Assembly (NCBI GenBank): GCA_964028335.1
Contig: OZ034804.1
Span: forward strand, 66,141,205 to 66,205,204
Length of the DNA: 64,000 bases
Reading direction: 5' to 3'
Source: Altica lythri
Lineage: Eukaryota; Arthropoda; Insecta; Coleoptera; Chrysomelidae
Numbering within the stretch: position 1 is the stretch's first letter; the number at the start of each line of letters is the position of its first letter. The position numbers were made by a program, and so were the translations under genes. This document shows positions 45,267 through 57,320 of the stretch, piece by piece. The notes below the pieces were generated by a model. It was not told the origin of the DNA. It saw only the letters and a program-made list of their open reading frames with translations, and did no database searches.

Positions 45267-47609
45267 ATAATTATTATTATTATTTTACAGGAAGGGCTGA
45301 GGCAAGCCTATTAAGCCCAAATGTATAATATTAATTACAATGATTTTTCTTAAAAGTAAAAGTGCATTGGTATAATGGTTCACACAATCTTTCTTTCTTC
45401 AGTTTGAGCTCATGACCTCAGAGTCTAACATCAGCGGTAAGTTGAGAAATGTTACTTAAGTCCAGAGAGAATTGATTATTTAAAACTCTGTAACATTTTA
45501 TTAGGTCACCTCTGTTCCTTCTGTCGATAAGTGTTGGGAGCGTTAAAATGAATACCTTCCAGGATATTCCAAATGGTAAAGGGCAGGACTCCATTTAGTG
45601 AACCTCCTCTGAACTTTTTCTAGTAAATTTTGGTCTCTAACTAGGTGTGGAGACCAAGAAGAAACGTTGTACTCCAAAAAAGGGTCGTACAAGGGCTTTA
45701 TAAAGTTTATTTACAAGTACGGGATCGGGAGATTGAAAGGACTTACGTAGCAAGTAACATTTTTGGTTAGCCTGGTTAACAATGTTAGCAATATGTTCTG
45801 ACCACTCCAAGCTCTGATTAATGGTGATACCTAAGTCGTTTTGGCTAAGAACCGACTTCAGCTCTGTGTTGTTGATGTGGTATCTTAAGCCTGCATTATT
45901 TTTGCCAAGATGTAGAACTGTGCATTTAGCAGGATTCAAAGGTATCAGCCATTCAGAACTCAGAACTCAGAACTTTTGCAAGGTCGCTTAAAAGATTATT
46001 GTGTGCAAGAGGATTGCCAAACAGTTTGCTATCATCGGCGTAATCGGCGTGACAAGAATCCAATAAGAAACCGATATCAGCTGTATACAATAGAAATAAA
46101 ATGGGACCCAAAACGGATCCCTGGGGAACTCCGGAAGTTACAGGATGAACATCAGAATGAGAATCTCCAACCCTTACATAAAACTGTCTATTAGTTAGAA
46201 AGGAACTGATCCAGTGAAACCAGAGTCTTCTAATACCATAGTGGTTAAGTTTTAATAAGAGCCTTTTTTTCGGTACGCGGTCGAAAGCTCTTGAAAAGTC
46301 AAGATAGATGATATCTACAGGCTAACCGTTGTCTAGAGAAAGTGTCCAAGAGTTTATTGATGACAGTAAGTTGGTTAATGTGGACCTTCCTGGTAGAAAG
46401 CCATGCTGTGTTGGTGGAACTATATTGTGTGTCATAATAAAATCAATTAGTTCGTTGGCTAGAATTCTTTCCATGACCTTCGCACAAATGGAAACTAGAC
46501 TAATGGGACGGTAGTTATTTGGGTCTAGCTTGTTACCCTTTTTGAAGATAGGGGTAACCTGTGCAATTAACCAGGAGCCGGGAAGTTTACTAATCGAAAA
46601 GGAATGTTCCATGATATTACCTAAGGGTCGAGATATGGTGGAGGCACATTTAACAAGAAACTTACTTGTTATCTTGTCAGGACCAGGTGACTTGTTAACA
46701 GGGAGGGTTTGGAGTACTGAAAGTACGTCGGACTTACTAAATTGAGGGGAGTCAATGGCGAAATCTAGACTTGCATTTGGCATCTCAGAAAGCTCTCCCT
46801 GTGGTTATACTACAAATGCAGATGAGAAAGTTGTGGCGAAGATATCAGCAGCTTCTTTATTGGTGGTAGAAATTAAACCATTTGGGTTTTGGACACGGGG
46901 AGTGGATACTTTAGAAGAGAGTTGCGAACGTGTGTATCTGTAAAGAGCTTTAGTACCTTTATCAGGTAATGAGTTTTCATAGGAAGAACGCTTTTGTTTA
47001 ATTGCTTTCGATAGTTCATTTGAGAATTCTCTATGTCTTGTGTAATCATTCCTGTCACCAGTGCGTTTCAACCTATGCCATAACTTTTTCTTCATTTTTG
47101 ATTTATGGATTATATCTTCTGTAATATAGGGCTTAAGTCTGTTTGTTCGTTTTGTTTGAAAAGAGGTGCAATCATCCATTAGTTTAGTGATGGTGTCTTG
47201 AAAAGTTTGCCATTTATAATCTATATTATCCATTTCTAACAGTTGTGTCCAGTTTTCGTTTGCAAGAAATTCATTTAGTTTATTGTAGTCCACTATTTTT
47301 GTTCGAGTAACAATATTTTTTGAAAATTTTTCGATAACGGTCTGAATTTTGAATGAAATGACGGCGTGGTCTGATTTTCCTAACGGTGCGTTATTTTCCA
47401 AATCTGCGATTAAGTTTTCTTCGTTTGTTAGTACCAGATCCGATAAGCTGGGGGTGCAGTTAGCTCCAAAACGTGTAGGTTTGGTAACAAGCTGACAAAA
47501 ATTACTTTCAATTACCATGTTGGCAAATATAGCAGCTGAGTTTAAGGAGTCAGAAAACCGTAGAGAGGACCACTTAATTGAGGGAAAGTTGAAATCCCCT
47601 ACAATAATT
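45267..47609 (-). mobile_element. 5'-truncated LINE with (AAT)n tail
   Basis: Borders come from the interrupted 218-bp repeat. The minus-strand element starts inside the endonuclease, carries almost the complete RT, and ends with an (AAT)n-type tail at 45271-45286. AATT or AAATT is the likely target duplication. This is the best preserved LINE in the window. Confidence 0.85.
45637..47609 (-). pseudogene. LINE ORF2: endonuclease end and reverse transcriptase
   Basis: LIIVGDFNFPSIKW and GKSDHAVISF are the GDFN and SDH motifs of the AP-like endonuclease. KKKLWHRLKRTGDRNDY and the linker follow. The RT then reads VNKSPGPDKITSKFL, NYRPISLVSICAKVMERI, QHGFLPGRST, IIYLDFSRAFDRV (first Asp), GVPQGSVLGPILF, YADDSKLFG (catalytic YADD), then PAKCTVLHLGKNN and the DLGITI...LEWSEHI thumb. 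Defects: a premature stop at 46322-46324 where GQPVDIIYLDF is expected; a frame change near 46790; a triplicated cagaact near 45960; and another break near 45640. The first ~25 residues of the long frame ending at 46805 come from flanking DNA. CR1/L2-like by feel. Confidence 0.85.
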
Positions 47610-47985
47610 AATTGCAGTAGCCTACGTGCGTAAAGACATATCTTTCTTATGACGTGCTTTTCGAGTGCAACACTATGATTGACCAATCAGAGTCATATTC
47701 TTTTATCGTCATTACTCCTTGTAAGATACGTGGTTACTTTCCTATTAAATATTTAAAAGTTCTACATGTTACACTGTTGCATTTTTAAAAAATTAACATT
47801 AATTTCTTTTCTTTTAGCTCGAAATTGCAATAGCCTACGTGCGTAAAGACATATATCTTCCTTATGACGTGCTTTTCGGGTGCAATACTATGATTGACCA
47901 ATCAGAGTCATATTCTCGCATCGTCCTTACCACTTGTAAGATACAAGGTAACTTCCCTACTAAATTATCATTCCACTAATTTTTA

Positions 47986-48629
47986 GTCAATTTCAATTTG
48001 GATTGGCTTTTTAAACTTGACGGGTGTCGTAAAATTTCTCGATATGGTTATTAATATTACCTCCTTTAAATACTTGTTAATTGTGACAGTAAATGTTTAT
48101 GTGAAATAAACATTGATACATTTTTACTAGATATTTTCGTTTCTCGTTTGCTGGGTAATGTGTGGAATTTCAAATTTTTATTTTAACTGTTATATTTTTC
48201 TTTTTTCTGGGTTCCTTATTATCCCCATCCATAAGATGTGACACCCATTATTTTATTATTTTTACTTACTCTATAAGTTTAACGCCCAAAAGTTTTTGAC
48301 ATCTTTAAAAAAAATTAGCTTGAACGAACCAACGACTCGCTCTCCACCAAACAACCGAGTGCCGTTTGCATAAGAACAATTAACATCAATTTAAAAAAAT
48401 GTTTTATGATTAGCTTTTTGTTATATCAATAGTCTTTTTGTTAAGTTTTATCATTGTCATTTATCAACCACTATCACTGTCAATACTTTAATAATTTTGT
48501 CATCTCTTGTCACAATAATATTTGTCAGAAATTTATATCGATGCCATTTAAAAACTACAATCTAACTATCTTTTTTATATCTGTTTTATATCAATAATAG
48601 AAAAAGTATAGTAGAAAACCCCAGTGAAT
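47986..48629. other. Non-coding stretch
   Basis: AT-rich; nothing recognised. Confidence 0.3.
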
Positions 48630-48633
48630 TTAA

Positions 48634-50883
48634 CCCTACAGTACCCGTTCACGGTCTGTGAGACCGACAGCAATGAAAACACAGCAGTGCACCTGATGCG
48701 CATGCGTGAAATTGACGGCTATTCATGTACATTTCTAAATCGGTCAAACGCAGCTTAGTACTTAGTTAGAAGTGAGAGCACACCTGCCTGATTTACATAC
48801 ATTTTCGGTGTCACAGACCGAAGCGGGTACTAAAGTAACATTTTTTTGATAAGGTAAAATTTTTAACATTTTTTTTTCTGAAACTCACATTATAAATTAT
48901 TATTATTATTATTTGAAGTCGTGGGTGATTATGAAAAAGAACAAGCTCGCTTAGAAAAACTGATGAAAGGACTTGGAAATGAGTCGTATGCAGATACTGA
49001 ACAAGAAATATCCGACAGTGATGCCAGTGAGACGGAAAATGAATCCCTTGAAAGTACAAATTTGTACTATGTAGGCAAGGATAATATAACAAAATGGAGG
49101 AAACATGTACCACCAAAAAATGTACGAAATAGGTCCGAAAATAAAGTTATTCGCCTTCCAATGTCAAGATTGCCTACTAGATCACTCAAGCAACCATTGG
49201 AGATTTGGAAATATTTTGTAAATGACCAAATGTTGGAGATAATGAGCAGTACAAATGCATATATAGCAACAGTGTCGTATAAATATTCTAGAGAAAGTAA
49301 TGCCAGAACAACAGATAAATTAGAGATTCAAGCGTTGCTGGGATTGTTGTACTATGCAGGTATGCTCAGAACAAATCATTTGAACCTCAAAGATTTATGG
49401 AAATCTGATGTATCTGGTGTTGAAATATTTAGGTTATCAATGTCTTTGAACAGATTTAGGTTTCTCCTTAGTTGCATCAGATTTGACGACAAACAAACAA
49501 GGGCTGAGAGGAAAAAAACTGACAAACTTGCCCGAATCAGAGAATATTTTGATTTGTTCGTTGAAAATTGCAAAGGTGGATTTAGCCATTCGGAGTTTGT
49601 TACAATAGACGAGAAGCTAGAAGAATTTCGAGGCCGATGTGGATTCCGGCAATACATCCCTTTGAAACCAAATAAGTATGGAATAAAAATATTTGCAATG
49701 ACAGATGCGCGGATGTATTACTCATCGAATTTAGAAGTCCATGTGGGAGCGCAACCACAAGGGCCATTTATGAAAAGCAATAGCCCGGATGAAATAGTCA
49801 AACGGCTTTGTCAACCAATATGGAATACGGGTAGGAATTTGACTATTGACAACTGGTTTACAGTATTGGATTGGTTAACAGTTTGTTGCAAAAAAAGTTG
49901 ACAGTCATTGGCACGATTAGGAAGAATAAGAGAGAATTACCACCGGAGTTCTCCAAACCTAATAAACGTCCTCTGAAATCAAGCTTATTTGGATTCAGAG
50001 ACGCTAGTCTCATATGTACCAAAAAAATAAATAAAAATGTGTTGTTGGTGTCCAGTCTCCACCATGATGATAGCATCGATCCTGAGAGTGGAGAAGATTG
50101 TAAATCAGAAATTATAACAATGTATAATGCTACAAAAGGCGGAGTTAATGTCGTCGACCAATTGTGCTCAAATTACAATTGTGCCAGGAATACGCAGCGA
50201 TGGCCCATGGTCATTTTTTACTCAACTATGAATATTGCTGGAATAAACAGTTTTGTGATTTATCGCAGCCACAATCCAGATGATTCTATACTTCGAAGAG
50301 AGTTCTTGCGCAAATTAGCCATGGCTATGCTAGAACCACATGTAAGACAGCGTGCAAGCTTACAAAATCTTCCCAAAACCTTGAAATTACGGATTCAAGA
50401 GATATATAGCTAGAGAGAAAATCAGTAAGTTCAACCTGCTGAACAAGAAAAGGGCAGATGTTTCTTCTGTGATTCAAAAAGAAACCGAAAAACACGTTTT
50501 TTTCGCAGGAGTTGCAAAAAATTTATGTGTCTCGAGCATATAAATCCGGTCTGCGATTCATGCTTCGAAAATTTGATTGAAAGACAACAGTGATATTTTA
50601 TTATTTTTTTTAAGAAAAGTATACCTTTTATAATGCTATGAGCATATATTTTTTTACTGTTTGAGTTTTTGGATATATCTTTTTTTTTTTGTTTTCTTTT
50701 CAATAAAGAAGCAATATTTATATTTTTTGTTATTTTCACCTATAAATCTTAAAGAAACTATTTTTTTAACCTCTCTTTGCAGCAAAATATTAAAAAATTA
50801 AATATGGAGACTGGTGACTCTATCCAGTCTGACAGACCGAAACGGGTACTGGCGTTTTACAAATACCAGCGGGTACTGTAGAT
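48634..50883 (+). mobile_element. piggyBac-like element
   Basis: Flanked by TTAA (48630-48633 and 50884-50887). Ends CCCTACAGTACCCG and, inverted, CGGGTACTGTAGA. Subterminal copies of GTACCCGTTYACGGTCTG-like sequence occur near both ends (about 48641, 48815 inverted, 50830 inverted). Holds one transposase gene with two frame breaks. Confidence 0.9.
48921..50593 (+). pseudogene. piggyBac transposase
   Basis: An acidic N-terminus (ETENESLEST) precedes the core: LEIWKYFVNDQM, ALLGLLYYAGMLR, then TIDEKLEEFRGRCGFRQY with the first catalytic Asp and LTIDNWFT with the second. A frameshift near 49871-49890 follows. In the next frame TVIGTIRKNKRELP leads to KGGVNVVDQLCSNYNCAR, where the third catalytic Asp (GGVD) has become Asn. 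The second break is near 50411; the third frame then gives the zinc-binding tail GRCFFCDSK...CKKFMCLEH...VCDSC, which helps bind DNA ends, to a stop at 50591-50593. The frame opens with GTG at 48921; the first in-frame ATG is at codon 15, so the true start is uncertain. Dead enzyme. Confidence 0.9.
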
Positions 50884-50887
50884 TTAA

Positions 50888-52297
50888 GATAAAATCACCG
50901 TTTTAACTGGATCAAAATTTTTGTAAAATTTGATAAAAATTTTAACAAAAAATTCATTAAATCGAAAGCAAGTTGAATGTACCTGGTAAATATAAAGGAC
51001 AACAAAAGAGCGAATAATAAAATGTTACCTACTGGTAGAATTATTCTTGGCAACGTAGTATAAATCCCATCAGAATTTTAATAAGTGCTTTCTTGCTCCG
51101 GGTAGAATTACATTATTTTTGTGCTTATTTTTAATTAACTTATTCCATAATTCACGCAATGTATTCCTTTGGGTGTACACAAAAAAGTCCTTTATTTTAT
51201 CCTATTTTTTTCATAACAGAAAATATGTAATTTAGGGACTGGTAAACTACGGGAATTAGCAGTGGTGCTTTCAATCAGAAATAAAACTATGTGAGTGTTT
51301 ATTTGAACTGTGTAATGATTATTTTTTAATTAGGTATATATTCGTTTTTAACCAAATTCAAAACACGGCGAGTTCCCAATTCGATTATATTTCTTTCATA
51401 GTGACTTCAGAAAAAAAACGTGTGCGTCTCAGGACGCGCGACAGTGATAACTTCAACCAATCCAAGTTTTATTTAATATGGAAATTTGAGAAAAACTTTG
51501 CCTATTACTTAAATTTTATGTATATTAATATGATAATGTGTATAAATTTAAAAATTTAAATATTTTGAAAATTTTGAAAATTCTGAAATTTTTTTTATCA
51601 CTATAACTTTCACTAATTACGATACAAAAATTTTTTACTATGACAGTTCAAAATTTCTAATCAGTCGCGTAGCAATTCGCAATACAACCACCCTTTACGT
51701 GGAACGGCCTGATTGCTATTTAATACACACTTAAAACTTAAATTCTTATCCTTATTATCAATAATAACATTAATAACACACTTTATATTCAATTTTTATA
51801 AGATTTATCACAAATAAAACCACCAAAACACGTCTTTTTTATGCTAAAATTAGGCTAATCAGACTGTCATTTCTTCTTAGACAACCTGTTACGAAAATTC
51901 CCGAGGATGACCGAATATTTTAAGAATGAATTTAAATTATAAGATATTAAATCATAGATGAACGAATTATTTGAATAAATGAGTAAATAAATAAATAAAT
52001 AATAATTAATATTAATATTTACCTATTTCTATTTGATTTAATTTCCATTTCTTCTCCTACAACTGCCACGATAGATGCCGAGGATGACCGAACCGTTTAA
52101 ATTATGAATTTAAATTATAATTAAAAGGGATTAAATTAGTTTTATATACGAAGATATAGAAAATAACCTAATCTTTATGATATTAAATGGATATAAATAT
52201 TTAATAATTAATTGTAATGAATTGTATTTAGTGACAGATTAATACCGTATAACACGGTAAATTCAAATATACTTAAAACTTACATTGGGAAAAGCAT

Positions 52298-52299
<2 letters not shown>
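50888..52299. other. Non-coding AT-rich stretch with small direct repeats
   Basis: CGAGGATGACCGAA with ATGAATTTAAATTATAA nearby occurs at about 51902 and 52079. TTAATATTTACCTATTTCTAT occurs at about 52011 and 52529. These hint at a larger duplicated unit that includes the next repeats. No gene recognised. Confidence 0.4.
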
Positions 52300-52335
<36 letters not shown>

Positions 52336-52444
52336 GATATTATGTATTATGTTTCACTGCGCCTGCGTGTAACAACGATAAACAACGCGTTATGATAAAC
52401 GCGTTACGCTAAAATCAGTTTACCCTCCCATAAGAAGTTATCAC

Positions 52445-52512
<68 letters not shown>

Positions 52513-52672
52513 ATATATTTGTATTAATATTAATATTTACCTATTTCTATTATTATTATGTTTCACTGCGCCTGCGTGTAACAACGATAAACAACGCGTT
52601 ATGATAAACGTTTTTTCCAACGCGTTACGCTAAAAATCAGTTGACCTACCATAAGAAGTTATCACTTCAATT
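52300..52672 (+). repeat. GA and AAAT microsatellites inside a ~210-bp duplication
   Basis: 52302-52332 is (GA)n and 52448-52514 is (AAAT)n. Around them TATGTTTCACTGCGCCTGCG...AACAACGATAAACAACGCG...ATAAGAAGTTATCACTT appears at 52347-52448 and again at 52555-52670. The second copy has an extra ttttttccaa. Confidence 0.8.
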
Positions 52673-52679
52673 GGAAATA

Positions 52680-53790
52680 TGGCTGAATATCAGGACTATC
52701 GAGGCATAAGGCTGCTCAAGATAACGTATAAAATATTGGCTATTCATATTAAGAATAGATGAACAGTGAAGGTTGATGAAAGCATAGGAGAATATCAGTG
52801 ATCAGATCTTCACACTACTACGAGAAATACAGGCTGAAAGTTAGGAATACAATAAAGACACAATTGTTCTTTTCATTGATTATAAACGGGCTTTCGATTG
52901 AGTCAAAAGAAGGGAACAATTCATAGCATTGCCAGATATGGATGTTCCTTTAAAGCTTCTTAGAATGATAAAATTAACTCTACAAAGGTCAGTAAATAAA
53001 GTCAAGATAAACAATAGTACAACAGAAAGCTTTGAAGTCAAAGAAGAAGCGCGGCATGGAGATCCAATATCATCTATAATATTTAGCATAATATTAGAAG
53101 GGGTTATACAGAAAGCAAATAGCTTATCTTCCACCAAAAACATCAGTGCTTAGCATTTGCGGATGATTTGGTAATCTTGGCTAGAGGTAAAATAGAATTG
53201 ATGGTAACAGTGAAAGGGCAGCGACCAGAGGATCACACATAAATGAAGCAAAAACGAAGTATATGAAATGGACAAACACAACAATTCGTTCGGGGACAAT
53301 ACATAACAATGACAACAAGAGAATCTAATTGAAAAAGACATACAGAGGAGAATTATATGGGTTGCTAAGAAGCAAAAATACATCTCGTAGAGCAAAACTA
53401 CTAGATAGTGAAGTGTTCTTCTGAAATATGGATCACAACGAAAAAACAGTAAGAGTCGTTACTGTGCAAAATCTTAAATGGACAAGGGATGGGAAGAACA
53501 AATAACGAGCTTACTGAGCTCTATCACTAACCTAACATTTAAGCGGTAATTAAGGCACAAAGACTTAGATGATTGAGCCATGTCCGGAAAATGGTCCCAC
53601 CTAGAATTCCCAGAATGGTACTATTTTGTTCATTGGCATGAAAAAAGGCGAAGAGGAAGACCGAGCTCAAGATGGAGCAACAATGAAATGAGAAGACTTA
53701 ACGTAACGAACTGGGAAAGATAATCAACTAACAAAAGGAAGTGGAAAAGAATAGTACACCAAGCCATGGGCCTACTAGGCTCGTAGTGCT
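52680..53790 (+). pseudogene. RTE-like LINE reverse transcriptase, degenerate
   Basis: Pieces in order with frame changes: YQDYRGIRLL (NYRGI motif), ALHY-like linker, LFIDYKRAFD (first catalytic Asp), MDVPLKLLRMIKLTLQRS, VKINNSTTESFEVKEEARHG (for the VRQGDPLSP block, with Gln and Asp altered), FADDLVILARG (catalytic FADD), and near the end AQRLRWLSHV...RRGRPSS-like sequence and VVLTSYYY. Several stops. The end reads into cttattattac, perhaps the tail. A similar element lies inverted at 24234-24995. Confidence 0.7.
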
Positions 53791-55159
53791 TACATCTTAT
53801 TATTACTTTAGAACTTTCTACTGGGTAAACCGATTTTTGATATTTTTTCTTTATTTAAAAACTGATGCTTTTTGTATGGTTCCATTTTAATTTGGTCCAT
53901 TTCTGAAAATGGCATCTATCAAAAAACATGTAAGTCTTATATTATACATCTGACTTGTCGAACGTAGATAGTACCACCTATTAATCAATGTTATTTCTCA
54001 TTTTTCATTATTCCACTATTTTCTCATTTTTCTTTTTGATTTTTTTCATGTTTTTTTACTGTTTTTGTTGATTCTATCACATTTTCTTGTGTGATTTACA
54101 ATTATGCAACTTTTTTCGGTTTTGTCGTATTTAAAAAATCTTTGAAACATTCCATTAGAGATTCGTGAAAAAACTATGACAAAAAATGATTCCATTTTAT
54201 AAATATAAATAAATGTACTAAGACTTGTAAAAATAAAAATTTTCGCTATGAACTTAAAGAAAATAATTATATAAAGTCCGGCCCTGCTTTATACCTGAAT
54301 TTTCAATCCATAAATAAGTTCTTAACAATAGGTTTGTAATTTATCATTATTAGACTTTATCAAGTGTGAATATTACATTTCCAAATAGAATTTATGTGAA
54401 ATAGAAACGGTGACGGTTAGTCTACAACAACTATTAAGTAGAAAAATGAAAGATAACTCTCAGCCTTATAGACCTATTTCAAAAACAATAAACACAACTC
54501 ATAATATTTCATAATCCATGCTTTCCATCATTTTATTTTTCTGGAAAAAAATGGTGTTACACGTTACACCTTATAAACACCGTCTTGGAAAGATTAATTG
54601 TAGTTTTGCTTGTAATGGGATGTTTTGTAGGTCTGAGTGAACGAAGAAAAATCGACTAAATAAAGCGTTAAATAGGATAAGACAAAAACGCGCGCCTATA
54701 GAAAAGTTTATTATAACATACATACAAGTCGATACCTACATGTATAATGTACACGTATACGTATACTTATATAATAAAACCATTTTTATTTTAAACAAGT
54801 TTACATTCTTACATTTTATGAGCATTTATTTTACCTTAAAACAACAGAACAATCAATTGAAGACCCACTAGGGGTTGAGCATGGGTGAAGTTTAATTAAC
54901 GCAAAAATTTAGGAAGTAATTTATACCAAAAATTATATATGAGAGGGTTATGTAGCTGATATTAAAAAAAAAGAATAACAGTTATTACTTTTTAATCTCT
55001 TCTTTATTTATTATTAAAATTTTAATTACAAATGAAAAGTTTATAAGATTTTTTAATGAGCAGGGAATGAGATTAATGTCAACAAATACGTAAAATTGAA
55101 AAAATAGAAACTTAAAGAATAATGCACTAAAAAATAAAATCTTCATTTTAAGCAAATAG
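53791..55159. other. Non-coding AT-rich stretch
   Basis: No frame, RNA or repeat recognised. Confidence 0.3.
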
Positions 55160-55610
55160 ACATCTGATTTCGATTTCCTTGAAGTCGGCTCCAAGGGTTT
55201 GTTACCTTTGTTAAAAATTTGAGTTACTAGCATACGAAATCTGGATTTCATAGCTAAGATTAAAATAATTTTCTTTTGGAGCCGACCTCAAGAAAATTTA
55301 AATCAGATGCCAATTTGGTTACATTCATGATGTATTATCTTCAAAACCTTTGTTTGAAGTCGGTTAATAAATATCGAATTTATTTAATTAAAAATTACAG
55401 AGGTTTTATTCTAATAAATGGTGAATGCGCATTTGCTATTACCAATTTTTTTATAGTGAAACTTTCCATCGATTTCTCTGGTCTGCTATCATCAGACCCT
55501 GGTTTATCATGGGTTTATCTTCGCAAATCTTCTTTCCAAGAAAAAAGAATCACCAAAATCGGTTCATAAACAACGAAGTTATCCGCAAACAAACATAATA
55601 ATTGAGAAAC
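55160..55610. repeat. Inverted repeat and dispersed-repeat tail
   Basis: CATCTGATTTCGATTTCCTT.GAAGTCGGCTCC at 55161 is repeated inverted at about 55279-55310. The end ATCGGTTCATAAACAACGAAG (about 55559) with CAAACAAACATAAT is a phrase I know from the 3' ends of short dispersed repeats in insects. Confidence 0.45.
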
Positions 55611-55874
55611 CTGCTCGGTTAATAAAATAAAAACTCATAGATAATTAAAAAAATCATGAAAAATTGGAAAAGTAGTAAAAAACGGTAACAGATCTTGCAA
55701 AAAATTAAGACAGCAACAGTCTTTAAGTACAAACATGAAAAACTGAAGAGTTGTCACTTTTGGAGTAGAGATGACGCTACTTACTATTGTGTTGAACTTT
55801 CGCAAGCTAAAATAACAAATATTAGCCAGTCTATACCGAGGATGATATATTAGTGACTGAACAGACAAACAAGT
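55611..55874. other. Non-coding DNA upstream of the ribozyme
   Basis: No recognisable gene; it does not match the sequence upstream of the first ribozyme copy. Confidence 0.3.
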
Positions 55875-55921
55875 ACTGTACTGATGAGCTCTAACAGAGC
55901 GAAACACAGTGTCTCTACAGT
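55875..55921 (+). ncRNA. Hammerhead ribozyme motif (copy 2)
   Basis: Stem I ACTGTA (55875-55880), CTGATGA (55881-55887), stem II GCTCT-AAC-AGAGC (55888-55900), GAAA (55901-55904), stem III ACA-CAG-TGT with the cleavage-site C at 55913, then TC and the closing stem I strand TACAGT (55916-55921). All conserved core bases are intact. Compared with copy 1 there is one extra base in stem III and an extra TC after the cleavage site, which offsets stem I. The next ~80 bases (TTTGGTTTTGCC...TATATCTATGTCGCAGCAT) match those after copy 1. Confidence 0.75.
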
Positions 55922-56267
55922 TTGGTTTTGCCCTTGGATAGACTGATTAATAGTTATATCTATGTCGCAGCATTCTGTGCTTAGAGTTGGGAATTCTAAC
56001 CATGCACAAATCCAGGTTATATATCTGGAATATATTGACAGGATGGCGCGAGATACGTTTGTATAATTTTTTTTCATGATTTTATAAATATATATACATT
56101 GATTTCGAAGTTGAAAAATTTAATATATAGAGACCCAAAAAAAAAATTGTTAAGATACCTATTTTTAAAAAAATGCTTACTTTTATAGGAATTTGCAATC
56201 CACTAAATAAGAAGTAGAGAGTTAAAAATTATCTCTTATAAAAAAATGGATTCTAAGGATAATATAG
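55922..56267. other. Ribozyme-associated downstream sequence, then non-coding DNA
   Basis: The first ~120 bp share TTTGGTTTT.GCC, TATATCT, TCGCAGCAT and GAATTCTAACC with the region following copy 1 (16390 down to about 16300 on the minus strand). After that the similarity ends and nothing is recognised. Confidence 0.5.
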
Positions 56268-57320
56268 TTGCACTTCCACCGTGCGGAGAAACTGCGTATA
56301 AATTTAGACCGATGTATCTGTTAGACTGCTAATAACAGAGGGCTCAAATTTATTCCAGTGACAGTTCATTATATTGTTTACAAGCGAGCAAAACTATTTT
56401 TGGTTTGGTCTTACAGAAAAAAAGTTATTGGTGATGGAGTTCAAGCGTGATAGTGTGATTGCTTTATATTTGGATGGAAAATCTCAAAAGGCTATCGTTG
56501 GAGTCCTCCAGCATTTACATGTGAATCAATCTTGTGTTTCTCGTACCATCGCTCGTTACCGTGATACTAGTAGCACAAAAGGACGCTCAGGAAGTGGTGC
56601 AAAAAAATCGTCAACAGCATCAGAAAAGGTTCGGAAAGTGAAGGCCAGAATTTATTGAAATCCGCGCCGCAGTGGCCGACAAATGGCTCGAAAGCTAAAA
56701 ATATTGAAAGATGAGCTTAAACTAAAGCCATTAAAGTTCTAAAAAGCGCAAGATCTTACCGATGCACAAAAAAAGGTAGGTTCGAAAGAGCCAAAGAGTT
56801 GCTTCGCTTTCACGAAAGTGGCCAGTTGCCGAATTTGGTTTTCTCTGATTTTCGTTGTCCAGTAAGTTGTAAACAAACAAAATGATCGGGTTTACTTGCC
56901 AGCTAGGTCAGCTGAAAATTTGGACCAATAATGGATGAAAATTGAGGTTTCTCGCTTAATTTCCAGCACACAATGGCCGCCAAAATCACCGGATCCTAAT
57001 GCGCTAGACTACTGCGCCTGGGGCATTTTGGAAAGTAAGGTTGGCACTAAAAAATACCAAAGTTTGGAACATCTCAAGAAAGCGCTTCTCCGGGAACACC
57101 GCAAAATACCGCAGAGCCACTTTCGTGCAGCGTGCGATGCTTTCGTTGGCCGTCTGAATGCCATAGTTCGCGCCAAAGGTGGCATTTTCGAACAAATTTG
57201 AATTGATTCTTAAAATTAACTTGCTTTGTGACAATTTTTATTTAATTTCAATAAAATTTAAAAAAAATGAACAAATTACAGCGTTTTACTTCTACGCAGT
57301 TTCTCTGACGGACTTGGTAT
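56268..57320 (+). pseudogene. mariner-family transposase with internal deletion and inverted ends
   Basis: The ends share GAGAAACTGCGTA (about 56286 and, inverted, 57291-57303). The transposase frame starts MEFKRDSVIALYLDGKSQKA, with VNQSCVSRTIARYRDT (HTH) and NPRRSGRQMARKL. Stops follow, then VNKQNDRVYLPARSAENL. The central catalytic part with the second Asp is missing. The sequence resumes VSRLISSTQWPPKSPDPNAL and LDYCAWGILESKVG with the third Asp, and ends AIVRAKGGIFEQI. A deletion derivative of a widespread insect mariner family. Confidence 0.8.

Larger units (their letters stand above)
45041..47985 (+). repeat. 218-bp tandem repeat, about 2.5 units, first unit split by a LINE
   Basis: ACTATGATTGACCAAT occurs at about 45096, 47670 and 47888; the last two are 218 bp apart. 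Units contain ATTGCAATAGCCTACGTGCG, TATGACGTGCTTTTCG, AGAGTCATATTC, TTGTAAGATAC and GGTAACTTCCCTA. In the first unit the sequence stops at GCACGAAATT (45266) and resumes at AATTGCAGTAGCC (47610), the two borders of the inserted LINE; the third unit shows the uninterrupted join CGAAATTGCAATAGCC. Confidence 0.8.

Noticed and set aside
45976..46943. Plus-strand frames across the LINE
   Set aside because: Antisense to clear RT and endonuclease motifs.
49376..50076. Minus-strand frames across the piggyBac gene
   Set aside because: Shadows of the plus-strand transposase.
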